Assembly: GCA_035041965.1 (NCBI GenBank)
Contig: JAPYMA010000823.1
Location: 32,126 to 96,125, forward strand
Reading direction: 5' to 3'
DNA length: 64,000 nt
Source: Anisakis pegreffii
Taxonomy: Eukaryota; Nematoda; Chromadorea; Rhabditida; Anisakidae
Position numbers and translations under genes: made by a program. How positions within the stretch are numbered: the first letter of the stretch is position 1; each line of letters opens with the position of its first letter. Below are positions 12,215 through 30,537 of the stretch, piece by piece. The notes beneath the pieces were generated by a model that worked only from the letters and a program-made list of their open reading frames with translations, did not search any database and was not told the origin of the DNA.

Positions 12215-15200
12215 TATGTGATCCCCCCCCTCCCCCCAGCAAAATCTCTCCAACAATTTTGACTTTTTCTGTATAATTCAATTTACGATCATTCAACAGA
12301 AAAATATTTGAAATATTGGCATTTTTTCGTCGGATATGTTCGTGAAGGAGTCACTTTGCTTTGTAAATTTTCATTTTTTAAATCTATGAATGAACGAAAA
12401 AACACTTTCGAAGCAGTCGAACAGCAATAGTGCTGCGGAAATAAAACTTTTTCGAAAATGAGTAGCAGTGTTTGTTCATTTGGGTTAACAACGAACTGAA
12501 TCTTTTAATTCCGATCGAATGACAAATAAAGAACAATGCAGTCAACAACTATAACTTGATCAGTATTATTATTGATAATATTTTATTATAATAGTATCGT
12601 CCAAATCTTGAATATATCACTATGAGAGAATTGGAAACGGACAGCTGGAAAAATTTCCTTCGGTGGATTGATCTGTCAGAACATTTCAAAGTCTCTTTTC
12701 ATAGATGCAACTCTAGAAATGGTTCATCCATATCAAAGGAACATTTGATACTCACTCATTTATAAATCGGTGTCACGCAATCCTTTGCACCCGATTTTGC
12801 ACATTCATCGAAGCAGCACTTAAGACTGGAGGATCTTCACGATAAGTTTACACAATTCATGGAGTTGACAAACGAATACAAATGTCGGAATAATCTTTTT
12901 TGCGATCGCTTTTCGTATTCAGGAAAGATTCAGCTCTTACTATCAATCTCTAACCAATAACTGAATAAAGACTATTTGGGAAACTGCGTAATTTCCGAAT
13001 GCTCAGTGCTTTTGCTTATGCAACTGCTACGAAGAGTCCACTGCAATGTGTTTTTTTTCAGTTTCAATGAGCCTGATTCAGTTCTTTTTTGTACCCATAT
13101 ACAATTCTAGAAAATTAATTCATTGAACGACGGCTTGTTTGAACAATTTCTATCGAATTGAGATCATTGATGAGGAGATTATCAATTATCATTTTGCGAG
13201 TGTGTTAGCATGATGGTGATAACAACATTTGTGGGTTGATCAGAGGGTTGTGAAGCAGATTTGAACTGATCATGTTCAAGTTGAATTGTCGATTGATTCT
13301 GAACTGAGTTTAGTCGTCAAAGAATCGTCGTTGACTTGGTAAATAGATTATTCTCGGTGGTCGAACACCAATTCTTCTCTTCTGTGGTGCTGACTGTTTA
13401 AAGTTCTGAAATTTAGTAATTTTATGACAACATTTCAAATATCAATGATAAGTCTAACAATAGCAGGTGATAACAATAATACTGATGAAGTGTGTATTGT
13501 GTCTGCTTGAATTGAAACTTCAATTTTTGTCTCTAACATTGACATTAACATAACGAATATATGCTGTTGTTATGCATGACGATGACGCAGTTCAACAAAG
13601 CAGTGAAATACCGTCACTATTACTGTCATAATTATTATTAGTATGTCAATGTTACTGTTGCTTGTCTATTAGAGTTATTATTGTTATGGTTGTTGTTGTC
13701 GTGATATCCGATTGTAAGGTATAACGATCACAAGCATTGTTATCATCATTATAGGAATAAAGGTACAGATGCCGATAATCTTACGGGTTTTATCTTTCGA
13801 CGACCAAATAATGAATTTATGTTATTTCGAAACTCGCAGTTGATCAACATGGATCAGAGCTGAATGTGTTGATTGGTGCACCACTCACTTGACTATGTCA
13901 AAATCGCAATGCTATTTCGAAAGACTGAATTTGCTCGAACAGACGACGATTTTGTTATGTGTATCGTAAACAAATTGAGAGCACCCCTCTCACTCACGCA
14001 ACACTTAAAGTTCAAGCAGGATCTTACCTATGTCCAAGTGATATCTCTTCAAAATTTACAGATTTTATTTCGTTGTAAGGAATGGTTAAATGATTAGCTA
14101 TTACCATTACTAGAAGCGAATACAGCTGAAACTTCGAGTTTTCAGTGCATAGGTGAAGGAAAGAAAAGTCGAAAGAGTTTGAGTGAGAACTGAAAAATTT
14201 CTCGCAGCAAAGTGTTTTTTACAATGCTAAATCATTTCGCACTATCAGGAACTTGGCATTTGCTTGTATGCAAAAATGATTGGAATACATTAAAATTCTT
14301 CAGTACCGATGAAATGAAAATTAAAATCGTCTATTTTTATGGGTAGCTAAACATTTGAGATATTCCCTGACCAGAAATTAAATCCCGAAAGGGTTAAACA
14401 CCCATTTCATATCCAATTAAAATCGACTTCTTTGTGATTGATATAAACGGCATGGTGGAATAAATACAGAAAATTGCTCATACGAAGTTTTTTTTGTTCA
14501 TAAGGTTAAAGTCGATATGAAATTGCGTTTTCAATAGAATATTAGAGCAATTAAAACCACATGTATTGTCCGGTTGTCATTTTCGAATGCATTGTGGCAT
14601 TTCAAATAGCATTTTAATGAGAGAATATGCCCAATTTTGTTGATTCATTCAAGTTATTCTGTCGATATGAGGACCGCATCTTAGTGGTTAATATGTAAAA
14701 ATATGCAATTTAATCACCCAAAAATGCATTCAAGAAGCAGTTAAGCACATCAAGAACATTTCATGAGTAATTCAATTTCCTTTAGCAATCGAAAATTTGT
14801 TCAATCGCCTTCCTGGCTAAAAATGTTCATTATTTATTGCTGAAAACTTCCGTCACTTGTTCAAGTTTGTAATTTTACAAAATTTCGAACATAATGACCT
14901 ATTGCTGGGAACTGAATACGTCAAAAAGTCAAACTAAATTTCAATGCTACATTCTGAAATGAGTTTTGTCAGCCTTTGTGAGAATGATTTTAAACATTCG
15001 CGTAAAATCAAATTTTATGAACGATTCAAATGCAAATTTGCCCTTTCATTAGAAAAATATTCAATCGCTCGAGGTTTGTGAAGGAGTTAAACGAATGCTC
15101 CATTTGATTCATTTGAAAAATCACATCAACATAGAAGATATGCTACGCTCAAAATGAGCAATTTTGATGAGACAAATAAATTGTGACAAGAGATTAATCT

Positions 15201-16567
15201 CCCAAACTGAGGACAACACAAGCTGATAGACAATTTTCGAATGCATTCATTTTAGTTCGTACCGTTTCCATTTGAGAATCTTTAGTCAAAATCCTTCATA
15301 AAGTGCAACATGGAAGAACTTCTCCTCTGATTGAATCGATTTCCAGTTTTATTTTAGAAATGAACAGGCTATTATACATTATACATTTTAAAATTCTATT
15401 ATACATTTTTCAGTCAGAGGCCAAAAGTGCATCAGCTTGATTCGATGAGTACTGACAATAACTGGTTTCATACAACCTCGATGTAGATGTCCACTGAATA
15501 TCTATTCAGAACAAATTTGCACTTAAACTCAGTTGTTTATGGAATTTTCAAAAAATAGTGCACATTACTGTTGCTTCTAAATTTAGCGCAAAATTCCGTA
15601 AAAACTGATGGACTCTAGAATAACTGTGCGGTGAAGGAGAATTGTGTAGTTGCGAGGCCAACTATGAGTGAAGATGTCAACGATGAAAATGAACATTTTG
15701 CATCAGTTTTTGAAATAACGATTCGGTGTTTTGCAAGCACCTTCGTATCCTTGCTATTGAAAGACCACTATCTCAATTCTGTGTGGTTTCGGAAATATCA
15801 ATGTACTGATGACGAATAAATGTGCCGACAAGAATGGCAGGAATACCGATCGCATCGAGAGTATAATGGCCAACTATAGTCGAAAACCCTCAATTTCATT
15901 GCATCACCTAATTGTTCTGTTGATCCGGCTGACGATCAAAACATGCACATGGAAACAGTTGACAACGAGATAAACGAATTAAATTATCCTTAAAAGAATT
16001 ATGAAATCATCAGCAACAATATTTCTTTTTGTATTGCAATTGATCGATTCACTCATCAATGGTTATTCACCTCCCAATATTGAGAATAACATAATCAACA
16101 TTAATCATAAATCCTTCATTTGAAAACCTCTGAAATGAATCTTTGGAATGTTTAAAAAACTATTGATGTAATTCGACTTGAATTCAATCTAATATGTGCA
16201 ATCAGGATTTGTTTTAGAACCTACAGCTGACTAGATGACATAAACTCTTCTAATGCTGAAATCTGATGAAATCTCAAAAACTGAATTACAAGTAAACAAC
16301 GGAAGAGTGAGTGCTCAAAATCTTTATAATGCTTAAAACTATAGCAGCAATCTTCAAAAACCTGATAATATGTGCTACTTGAACTGGGAACTTTGGCTGA
16401 ATTTGCACCAATATTACAATTTAAACGCTTTCCCTACATTCCCTATTCCTGCCTTTTTCTCACAATCAACATGAGCTGGGTGACTTTCAGCGACTAAAAC
16501 CAATAATATCAGTTCTATATACTTGCGGTTTTTTTATGAAGTACGTTTGCGATAAAAAAATACAATA

Positions 16568-16744
16568 TTAATCATCGCTAACCTCAGGATTCAAATAATA
16601 GGGTAATCGAAAATCGTAAGCGTTTCGTCTGTCGGCCATTTGCAAACCAAGCGGAATTTCTTCATCGTCCTCTTTCCAGCATCTGACCATAACAATCACA
16701 CTGGCTATCAAAACAATTAAGCGAATGTTGAGCTGCATCTGCAT
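16568..16744 (-). CDS. Small predicted secreted or signal-anchored protein, 58 residues
   Basis: A minus-strand frame ends in TAA at 16568. The ATG at 16744 follows a GGTTTCAG acceptor (about 16774) by some 30 bases, which fits a trans-spliced single coding exon. The first 22 residues, with RLIVLIASVIVMV, form a hydrophobic signal sequence. An acidic WKEDDEEIP stretch, an ADRRNAYDFRLPYY segment with one dibasic site, and an acidic end follow. The frame also stays open upstream to an ATG at 16816, so a longer 82-residue start is possible. I do not recognise the family. A neuropeptide-like or small secreted protein is conceivable from the layout, but no amidation motif is visible. Confidence 0.45.
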   Translation of the reverse strand: MQMQLNIRLIVLIASVIVMVRCWKEDDEEIPLGLQMADRRNAYDFRLPYYLNPEVSDD

Positions 16745-17770
16745 GACCCGTTCTTTCTCGTCTTCACACGTCCACTGAAACCATTCCGATAGGTAAATCA
16801 CTCCATTTATCAGCATTCACGCGAGCTCCGTTCGCGAACAAAATGTTCAACATGAATGAGAGCGACCACATATCTCAGTTTGCGCATATGACATCCACTA
16901 ATTTAATCGGTCTTCAGAGGAGAGCTATTAGTTTTCACGATTTGTCTTCATATTCATGACGAGAAATTTTTTGGTGAGGCAGCTGAACGGGAGCACTTCG
17001 ATGGCTTTCAGTTGAACAACGAGTCTGAAAATCGACTCACTGTCTTCGTTGAGTTTCAAGCCAATGCTGCATGCCAATGAATTTCAATTACCAGCTCAAT
17101 AAATCGGTAAAGGCAGTCATTCCTAACATTTGGTTCGGTCTAAAATGGCACCTGAGGATATGCCATACGAAAGCAGGAAAAAAGCCTGAGATCATATTTT
17201 GCACAATGCAAAAGTGTTTCATAAGGGAAGTAAAAAACGTTGCAGTAGGGCAGCATAAACATTTGCCGTTTGCAGTTACAATTGGAGGGCTTAATGATCG
17301 ATCAAAATTTGATCAAAAGAAGGCCAGCCTTACAAGCTTCCACTGGATATAATCCATCAATCTCAGTATTTTGAGATTTACATCTTAAGTGGAAGATTAC
17401 ACGACTCCAGAAGATGAAACAAAAGAAAGCTTTCAAGGATAATCGGGGATTCGGATAGAAGCAATTCTCATTCAATGCTCTGGAACCATTAAACGATGTA
17501 AGCGGCAATAAACAATGGATGAAGGCACAATTGTCTGTCTGTTGTTGTTGGTTTCAGTAATAAATCTTGATGAGTCGTCGACGAGTCCAAGTGCTTAGGC
17601 TTGCAAACGGACTTGTCATCGGTCGTCACGAACTTGCCATTTGATTTAATCGGGCTTCTTGAATGCCTTTATATTCACATCTTGTGCAATTAACAAACAA
17701 CTGCAGCATAGAGCAATACGCAGTTAAATGACCCAAACAGCGAATCAGTGCCCGTTTGGGACGTATTTCC

Positions 17771-17788
17771 GTTCGTTTGCAAACGAAC
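17771..17788. repeat. 18-bp perfect palindrome
   Basis: GTTCGTTTGCAAACGAAC equals its own reverse complement with no spacer. No neighbouring gene start is recognised. Confidence 0.7.
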
Positions 17789-20124
17789 AACCAATCATCA
17801 AGCAACACCGATGATGTAAGAGAACCAAACGAGGGATGACATGATCACATTCGAATGAGGATTGAGGTTCGTTCGTGTTTAACGAATGAAATAAAACAAA
17901 ACGAAACAAAATGAATTGAACGCAACCAACTCAACCAACTCTGCTAAAATTAAACATATATGAATGAAAAGCAAACAGAAGAAAACTATTAGAAGTATTT
18001 CATATCCTCATGATACTCTTCCAGAATTATTAGCACAGTACCAGTATACTTCCACTTGAGCTGTGCTGATCAAACAAGGAGCAATTGCAATCATCGTATC
18101 ACGGTGATCAAATTTGTAATTGATACTGTGAAACTTGAATCCGATCACTTAGTATTACATTTCAAGGCTGTCAGTTCTGTTCCGCTGACTTTCGAATGAG
18201 TTCTGATAGTGGATAGTATGTTGGTGACAATCCTTAAGCATACAAGCTGGCCTAATGGTTCTTGGACTGGGAAATGATCTGGGAAAAATCCGCCATTTTT
18301 GAGAACCAGAAGATGTGTGGGGACATGACAGAGCTTTCCAGTGACTCTAAAAATTTCGTAAAATTTTTCCGAAACCAACTAAAAGCGCCATGTCATCGTG
18401 AAGTATTGCCATCACTTGGAGTCCCCTATTATCCTCATACCTTATTTTCCAGAATGTCGACAGCATATTTCATTTCTGGAAAAACTACCTTGGAAAGAGC
18501 CATGGAAAGCAATAACATTGGGGTTTAACATACAAGAAACATATTCCAATGGAGAACCTCGGACTATTGATGTGAGCGAATTTGTTTCAATCAACAAATT
18601 CGATTGATATTATTAGGAGTGTCACATGGGCATAGATGATTTATAGTCCTGGTACTAAAAGGATTCATACAAATGCGAAGGTCGCTTATTGAAAATCAGA
18701 TTTGGAGACTGATGAATAAAGGTGTGTAATTCATCAGTTAATATAGCATTTTCAATTGTATTTACATAATGGAAATTATCCCTAGGTACGTAAATTTGAA
18801 TGCTATATGTAGAATCGGACTTTGGTGAATATTAATCACCAATTGTAAGCAGCGAACATATGAAGCAACTTTCCCTATTACGGAGTTGATCGGATGAGGA
18901 ACCTTCGAATTTTCGATCCATGAAAGATAGCTTCAATAGGAGGCACATCGACAACTGCGCGCAATCTACTTTGACGGTTCCTAATAATTGGCTACAAATT
19001 GAAGTTCGATGCTTATATAGGAACCAACTAACTAGTCGAATTCCCTTGAGTATGGAACAGACAATTCGTTCCAGAATTTGAAAGCGAAAGAGCCATCACA
19101 GAGCTCATACCTTATTCATATATTCCCACAGATGAAATTATATCCTCAATCCAAAACTGAAAACACGTTATGCATGATGACACATGTCAGCTGTCAGCAC
19201 ACCCTTTCAATTTTATTATCAAATCTCATTTTCAATCTAAATTATTCAAAGATCAGAATCAGATTTTCCCTCTTGTTTTTCAGTTTCTATCCTGACGTTT
19301 TGAGGTTCAGGAGAGAATTTATTAGCGTTATAGTTGAGTGCGCGGTCAATACATCGGTCGCACTATAAAAACTCCAATGAATTTATAAGTTGATATCTTA
19401 AAAATTGTTGACATTGGTATCGCCCAAAAGCAAAACCTGATCAGTTGAAGTGGATTTCATTCATTCTTCAGCTGAATAACCGTAATTTCGATTTCAGATA
19501 AGAACATGAATGAGTTTCATCAGATACAAAAAACTAATTCGATTCATTGGAAGTTACATCTTCCTCGCAATTCTTAGTCCGCATAAAAAGTCTAAATTAA
19601 GTCCAATCACTTAATTCGTTCGAAACGCTGTAAATGTGATCGAAAAACAGCGCCGTTAAACGACAGCGACTTCGTAAGTGACTTGATTGGATTCATCAAA
19701 TTGGTATCACGGGAAAGTGCGTCGTATGTGACGGCGAGTAGAACCGCAGTGAAGACGAATCTAATTTCAGCGTTGATGTGAATCTTTAAAGTACTCAATA
19801 ATATTTGGTCACCACCAGCAACGAACGACGAAGTTTATTGAATCAGAAGAACGGCGATTCAACTGGAACGCAGTTGAATGTTTGATGCTATTTCAAATTA
19901 TATGGACGCTTTAGAGGGATTTACCGAACGGAGCGATTCGATAAATGTTAACTCATTCCACATATACCTTTCATATCCATCAATCTTTGCAGTGTAAAGT
20001 TTTTGCTGATTTTTTGCCAAGTGAAATTTCATCAATATTCCGGAAATGGTATTATGCATGGAAATTGAACTAACTTCGCAATGAGTAAACATCCAATTCA
20101 GTGAACTGTACGCTCGGGTGCTCC

Positions 20125-20300
20125 ATCACCCCTTTCGATCGCCTGGCAGGCCTTTATTAGTTCCCACCCCCTCCAGCTCCAATAATATACTATTTCCACG
20201 TCTATCGTCAAAACTAATTTTCCGACCCCTTCCATTACCCCTTCATACCATCAATTTACCCGAAATAGATAATTTCCCTCCTATGGGTACTTCCGGTATA
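20125..20300 (+). mobile_element. Short interspersed element family 2, copy 1
   Basis: The stretch shares CCTGGCAG, ACTATTTCCA, CAAAACTAATTTTCCGACC and CCATTACCC with the reverse complement of 34817-34996, in the same order. It carries no open frame. Being present twice in opposite orientation, it is a dispersed element; its class is unknown. Confidence 0.55.
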
Positions 20301-21540
20301 ATTCATGATAACGTGCTGATGAGCTGAGATATTATAGTATTCATAAATATTATGATGTAATTCATAACCTGTTGCACCGGATTATTAGAATATTCAGAAG
20401 TATCATAATATAATTCATAACCTATTGCGCCGAATATGTTTGGGCGATCGGACGCAATAGTGAGTGTAAATCATTCTCTTTCGACCAACTCTTCATGTTT
20501 TTAATAACAAATCGATACTTTGAAGAGTAGGTTCTGTTCTATGAAAGGTTTCAATTCTTTCCTTAAATCAGCATCGATCACTGTTTCATCACTGATCTTT
20601 TTACCAGAAGTTATTGGACATGTTTTCTTCGTAAATTAGCGTATATGGTAAATGAACTCAATTATCTGGTAGAATAACTCAATAGGTTATTCGTAAATAT
20701 GAAAGCGACATATTTATGCGTTCAGTACCAAGAATCAATTACTGAAATATGATGAGAGTAACTGAGAGCATGATCAGACAAATTTCTCGACCAAATGGAC
20801 CGTAAAACGTTGGGAAAGACAAGGATCAATTTTATTTGCAAATAAATAGTCATTTTAATTGCAAATAGTCATTTATTGTCATTTTATGTGCGGTCTATTT
20901 CTCAGATGGATCCATTAAAAGTCGTCATAAAATTGAACTTTCCTTGCACAGCAATTAAAAGTATCTGCTAAGAATTTGTCAACACACAAATGATACGGCG
21001 AGTGAGGCATTTCTTACGGATGACGCAAATGATGCTTTTGCGAAATGATTTAGTAAGGAGCAATAATGATCAGTTTACAACAATATCATGTGAGATCATC
21101 ATTATGAAGATAAACCAGAAATGATTTTGGCTTTTCAGAGACCTGATCATTCGAGTGGAATGAATTCATACAGTTAGAGTACGGTTGAGTTCAAACATTC
21201 CAATTGAAACGGATTAGCTGCTTCAAAGAAAGCAGTAAAGTCGAAGGTGAGAAAACAGGAAATGCGCACTGGTAAGAAAAACAGGTCGGATGAATACCTC
21301 ACGATATTTTTCAGCGTTTAATAGATAATTAGACTCGACCCTATAAAATGCACTGAATTTTATGATGAACATTCGTGAGATGTACTTTCTAGACATCAAT
21401 TCTATGCCATACACGTCATATTTACGACAATTTTTTTTGGTGGTAATAAAGGATTATTTTTAGTGGATCTGTATAAATCACACCAGCCATTGAAAACGCG
21501 AATATCTAATGATTTATTTTTTCAAATGATCATCAACGTT

Positions 21541-21615
21541 TCAGTCTTTGAGATCATCATCAAGACGAGTCAAACTGCCCATGAATGAGGAGGGGATGGA
21601 ACGTGGAACTTTGAC
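21541..21615 (-). CDS. Isolated candidate terminal exon, 24 codons plus stop
   Basis: A CATCTATTTACAG acceptor is followed in frame by VKVPRSIPSSFMGSL, an acidic LDDDLKD end and TGA. Codon use is balanced and the acceptor is strong, so it looks like a true last exon. The nearest upstream gene on this strand is the aminopeptidase ending at 22950. The phase (0) would fit a splice from its exon 8, but the accepted last exon at 22950-23132 matches the family much better. It could be an alternative 3' end or belong to an unseen gene. Confidence 0.35.
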   Translation of the reverse strand, partial: VKVPRSIPSSFMGSLTRLDDDLKD

Positions 21616-22270
21616 CTGTAAATAGATGACTGGTGAAAATAACAACGTTTTTCCCAATGTTTCCAATGAACAAATCTTGCAAACAAAAATATCTCGATCG
21701 TTTCTAGTAAAGTAGATCATGATAAAATGTGACAAATTTCCGAATACTATGAGGATGTCAAAACTTGCCTAGATCTTATAACATTTTTCTCCATTTCAAG
21801 CATTTCTCATTCGATCCGAAAACGCTTTTATCAATTCCGCACTTTGCATTCGCATAACGTATTTGCATAATGCTATGGAAGTGAACGCAATAACCACCTA
21901 AATACATCTCAAAAGTGCATGCTTTTACGGTCCGTATATGGTAAACCTGACTGATGATGACGTTGAAGGCAGAAACCTTAACCGACTTTAAAATAAGTTA
22001 ATGAATCAATATTCGTATTTGCTGGTTATCGTGGCCAAGATAATACGTCAAATAATGAATCAATTACCATCGTGCGCTTAGCACAACAATGGATCCACTA
22101 CATGAACACTTCATATGTTATCAGCGATCTACTTTCCGACTGATCGTCATTTTCAGGCTCTCATAAGCCTTACTCATTCATATGATTTGTTACCTTTATA
22201 ACTATCATTTGCTGTTCTCGTTATCATTGGTAGCATTATTGTAGTCATTACTCATTGGTGACGGTACCCA

Positions 22271-22513
22271 GTCAATCTGCCTAAAGACATTTAGCCTAAC
22301 GACAGTTTGCCTAAAGACACATTGCCTAACGGACAGTTTGCCTAAGGAACAGCTTTCCTATTAGACGAAATATCCATTGAAAACCGTAAGTTAGGCAAAC
22401 TGTCCGTTCGGCAAATTGTCCACCAGGCAAAATGTCCGCTAGGCAAACTGTCCGTTAGGCAATGTGTCTTTAGGCAAACTGTCATCAGGCTAAATGTCTT
22501 TAGGCAGATTGAC
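22271..22513. repeat. Long inverted repeat built from GGCAAACTGTCCGTTA-type units
   Basis: The left arm 22271-22345 and right arm 22439-22513 are reverse complements over 75 nt with about three mismatches. Each arm is made of short units alternating GCCTAA with AGACA or GGACAG and ending in TTTGCCTAA. The 93-base spacer holds more diverged units in the right-arm orientation. The whole would fold into one long hairpin. It lies about 440 bp past the aminopeptidase stop. It has no coding role; it could be a foldback-type element or an expanded minisatellite. Confidence 0.85.
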
Positions 22514-22925
22514 CGGTCTCGATTGGCGACACCTATCTCAGTATCCACAAATCAACAATTACTTCCACTACTTGTTCCAGTTTACAGCCGTAACTTGAAG
22601 ACAGTCTCTTCATTCTCTTGATTGCAAGCAACCTTCAGTTCAATGGTACCTAAATTTTTCCATCTTCCTGCCTCTCATGGAAGCACACACTGCTTCGGAA
22701 GATGCAGTCATAGGATCAATTGAATTAAATTAGCAATCAAAACTGTGTTGAACACGAATGTTGTCTCAAAACATTTATTGAATAAAAAATTCATGAAAGT
22801 GACAATAACAAAATCAACAAATTGCAAAACAACAAAACGAATGGCCGTTTTGAGTTGAAAATTGTATATCCTAAAAGATCAATGGAGCAATTATTGTTCA
22901 ATGCGCAAAAGTTTCTAGAAATAGA

Positions 22926-22931
22926 TTTATT
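22926..22931 (-). other. Polyadenylation signal AATAAA of the aminopeptidase gene
   Basis: AATAAA on the minus strand lies about 19 nt past the TGA stop at 22950-22952, the expected distance for a short nematode 3' UTR. Confidence 0.6.
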
Positions 22932-22949
22932 TCCATTCCAAATTCCCTC

Positions 22950-27827
<4,878 letters not shown>

Positions 27828-28630
27828 CTCTGCAACGATGATCATCATCATAAACACTCAATAACGATCACAGATCAATATCTCATCTCTCGCATTAAAC
27901 CATACCATATAAAAGATCACAATTTCCGACAATGCTTAAGGTTGCCTCATTTAAGCACAACTTCATTTCGACTGTAGAAGCAGCTGAAGATTGAAGCTGA
28001 CATCGAAAACTGAGTTATGGTGAGATAACACGTATTGAAATTACAAATTCTTGAATAAGATATTTTCACTGCATACGGATGATTAGTATCGAAACGAAAA
28101 CTATTAGCCACTGTACCGTTACATTTAAAACATAGTATTTCAACAACCCGATGTGAGAGAATCGAACAGCAAAAAATACAATCGCCATGAAATACTTTTC
28201 TAACAATTTTCAACGGAGAGCAGAACATTAAAACAACATCGATCTAGTATTCTAATGGACTTATTCTCAATCAAATAAGCCAAATAAGCCTATGCCACTC
28301 TCGATTCGAAGTCAAAAATGTTTATGAATTCTATCGCGAATGAATTCCAACTTGATTTCCACTGTTCAGAAATCATTTTTATAGAGTAAGCGAATTTGTC
28401 GTCAACAACAAGAATTAAAAAGGCCCAAATGAAATAATGCATCAGTAGTAAACACAAAGTGCACAATCAGTCAATTTTCGCGGAAATTTGTCAGAGAAAT
28501 ATTCAACAAAACGCCATAAACAAAGCAAATGAGTGTGTCTTTTCAACGAGAACCAAAAATTGATTCAGAAATTACATTCGAACTTAAATTACGATTTCAA
28601 GACGTTATAAACGACATAATCTACTTTTTC

Positions 28631-28699
28631 GAACTCTTTCGTTGATAAGATCAATCAAAAATCAGACGGAATAGAACAATTAAAAAAGATGGAATGTGA
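28631..28699 (+). repeat. 69-bp direct repeat, copy 1 (partner at 28970-29038)
   Basis: Runs from GAACTCTTTCGTTGATAAG to GATGGAATGTGA and is identical to 28970-29038 apart from about two bases. This points to a recent local duplication. Confidence 0.9.
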
Positions 28700-28969
28700 G
28701 GCCTAGCTGAGCGAGAACCTCAAAAACGGTTGAGGAATTGAAATGAATTTGTTTATGAATATTGAAGACACTGGAAAAGGCACATTTTCGGATCACTGAA
28801 AAACAAATGATACTAAGATTTAGAAAACACTTTTCGATTTCTGAGTTGCGCTGAATATTGGTTATTTTGCTGACAATCAATATAAAATATGAATGACTGA
28901 TAAGAGCAATATTCATTGATGTTTGATAATGAAATTAGACATTTCATGACTCAGACTGAGTTTTTTTTG

Positions 28970-29037
28970 GAACTCTTTCGTTGATAAGATCAATCAAAAA
29001 TCAGACGGAATAGAACATTTACAAAAGATGGAATGTG

Positions 29038-29038
<1 letters not shown>
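28970..29038 (+). repeat. 69-bp direct repeat, copy 2 (partner at 28631-28699)
   Basis: Second copy of the block at 28631. It abuts the AT dinucleotide array directly. Confidence 0.9.

Positions 29039-29039
<1 letters not shown>

Positions 29040-29084
<45 letters not shown>
29040..29084. repeat. (AT)n microsatellite, about 22 units
   Basis: An uninterrupted AT dinucleotide run directly after copy 2 of the 69-bp repeat. It is likely length-polymorphic. Confidence 0.97.
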
Positions 29085-29086
<2 letters not shown>

Positions 29087-30537
29087 GGAAGTAAAAACAA
29101 AAAAATAAAAATTATATCACTACATTGATGTCATGCACGATGCAAATAAATCACACTGAACGATGCCATGCACGCATAACGGAAACAACAAGGAAAGAGC
29201 AAGGTGGATTCGAATTTCAAAAGTAGAAATGGATTACTTGTAAGATAACGTTGGAAATTACGATCTTAAGCATAATCAAGCGTCTAGAAATATTCACGCT
29301 CTCAGCTAATAAAAATGAACTTTGCATGAAAACATAAAACTCATCTGAAAATCTTCAAAATGGAGTACTGTATTTAACTGATATCATTCCTCAAGATTTC
29401 CTTCAGTTATTCAACCAGCTAGTCGTAAGAAAGTTGGAGAGTGAAAATGGAACAAGTGATTTTTGACGAAAGAGGAAACAGATTTAGAAAAAACAATGAA
29501 CATGATTACTTTTTATTCATTCTACGAGAAAGATTAAAAGTGCTCACTTTTCAGTTTGAACAATGAAGTGATCGATAGTCGTCGTAAACCAGATAATCCT
29601 ATAAGAGCCATAAATCAAATGCGAAACTCTAGTAAATTCAAAGTGATTCTACCGCAAGATATTCGAAAAAAGAATTCAGAATTCAAACCAAACTAAAAAC
29701 TGGAACGAAAGTATTCAAACTAAAAATCAACTTTAAAAAAACTGAAAATCGCATCATTTACTCACAATCAGCCACTATGTAACAGCGACAGAATTTGCAT
29801 AAAATCTTTACACCTGTGAAATCGATATGGTACAATGTAACCAATCAAATCAATTGGAACGGAAAGGTAATATTGAAAGTCACTAGGTACTTAAGCAATC
29901 TCAAAACGTAACCCAAACATGGAATGGCATGCGAGCTCCACGCTCAAAGATTTTGACAAAACACAAAATCACGTTTACTAAGCGATTATTGCATAAAAAC
30001 GATCACAATACTGAACAATGATACATTGGAATACAACTTGATACAATCCCCAAAAATAAACAATTCATAAACGTAAAAGTACGAAACTTCTCTTACCCGC
30101 ACCATACATACGGACCGACCGACACTAGAATCAACTGCAACAGAACGAATAAATTTGTTCCAATCAAAATTGTTCGAATACTTCTTCAGTGTATCGATTG
30201 AACCGATTGATCTGAAGACAAACTGTGGTCAGCACGAAAAACAAACTGATGAATAAATGCATACGAATGATATGACTCAACACTTTGCAATGATCTGTAA
30301 TGTTATCATCTGCAGAAGTGTTACGAGCACAAACACCAGAGCGAGTCCACAATGTTACGATTACATTTGACACTGATTGACGTTTCTCATTTTGTTGCAG
30401 TTTCATGACATCATATCGCTATCAACAGCACCGCTCGTATTGATAGTGAGATTATTAATGTTGTCTCTATCATAGTAATCGATTTTGTGGCTAATATTAT
30501 CATCGCTGTTACCATTTTTCATCAATTTTGTTTACGT

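Larger units (their letters stand above)
9396..16567. other. Gene-poor interval
   Basis: I see no convincing exon chain in about 7 kb. Items found are one diverged direct repeat pair (10805 and 12110), a GC-richer block at 10985-11165 that looks like an old repeat, and homopolymer C tracts near 12225. Open frames such as 13873-14097 and 15631-15819 lack splice context or similarity. Confidence 0.5.
16745..21540. other. Gene-poor interval
   Basis: No exon chain could be assembled. Open frames around 17071-17352 and 18262-18607 overlap in several frames with no recognisable domain, so I do not call them. A palindrome (17771) and a transposon-like element (20125) are listed separately. Confidence 0.45.

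Noticed and set aside
18262..18607. Overlapping open frames on both strands, considered as a retrotransposon remnant
   Set aside because: No reverse transcriptase, integrase or protease motif could be read in any frame.
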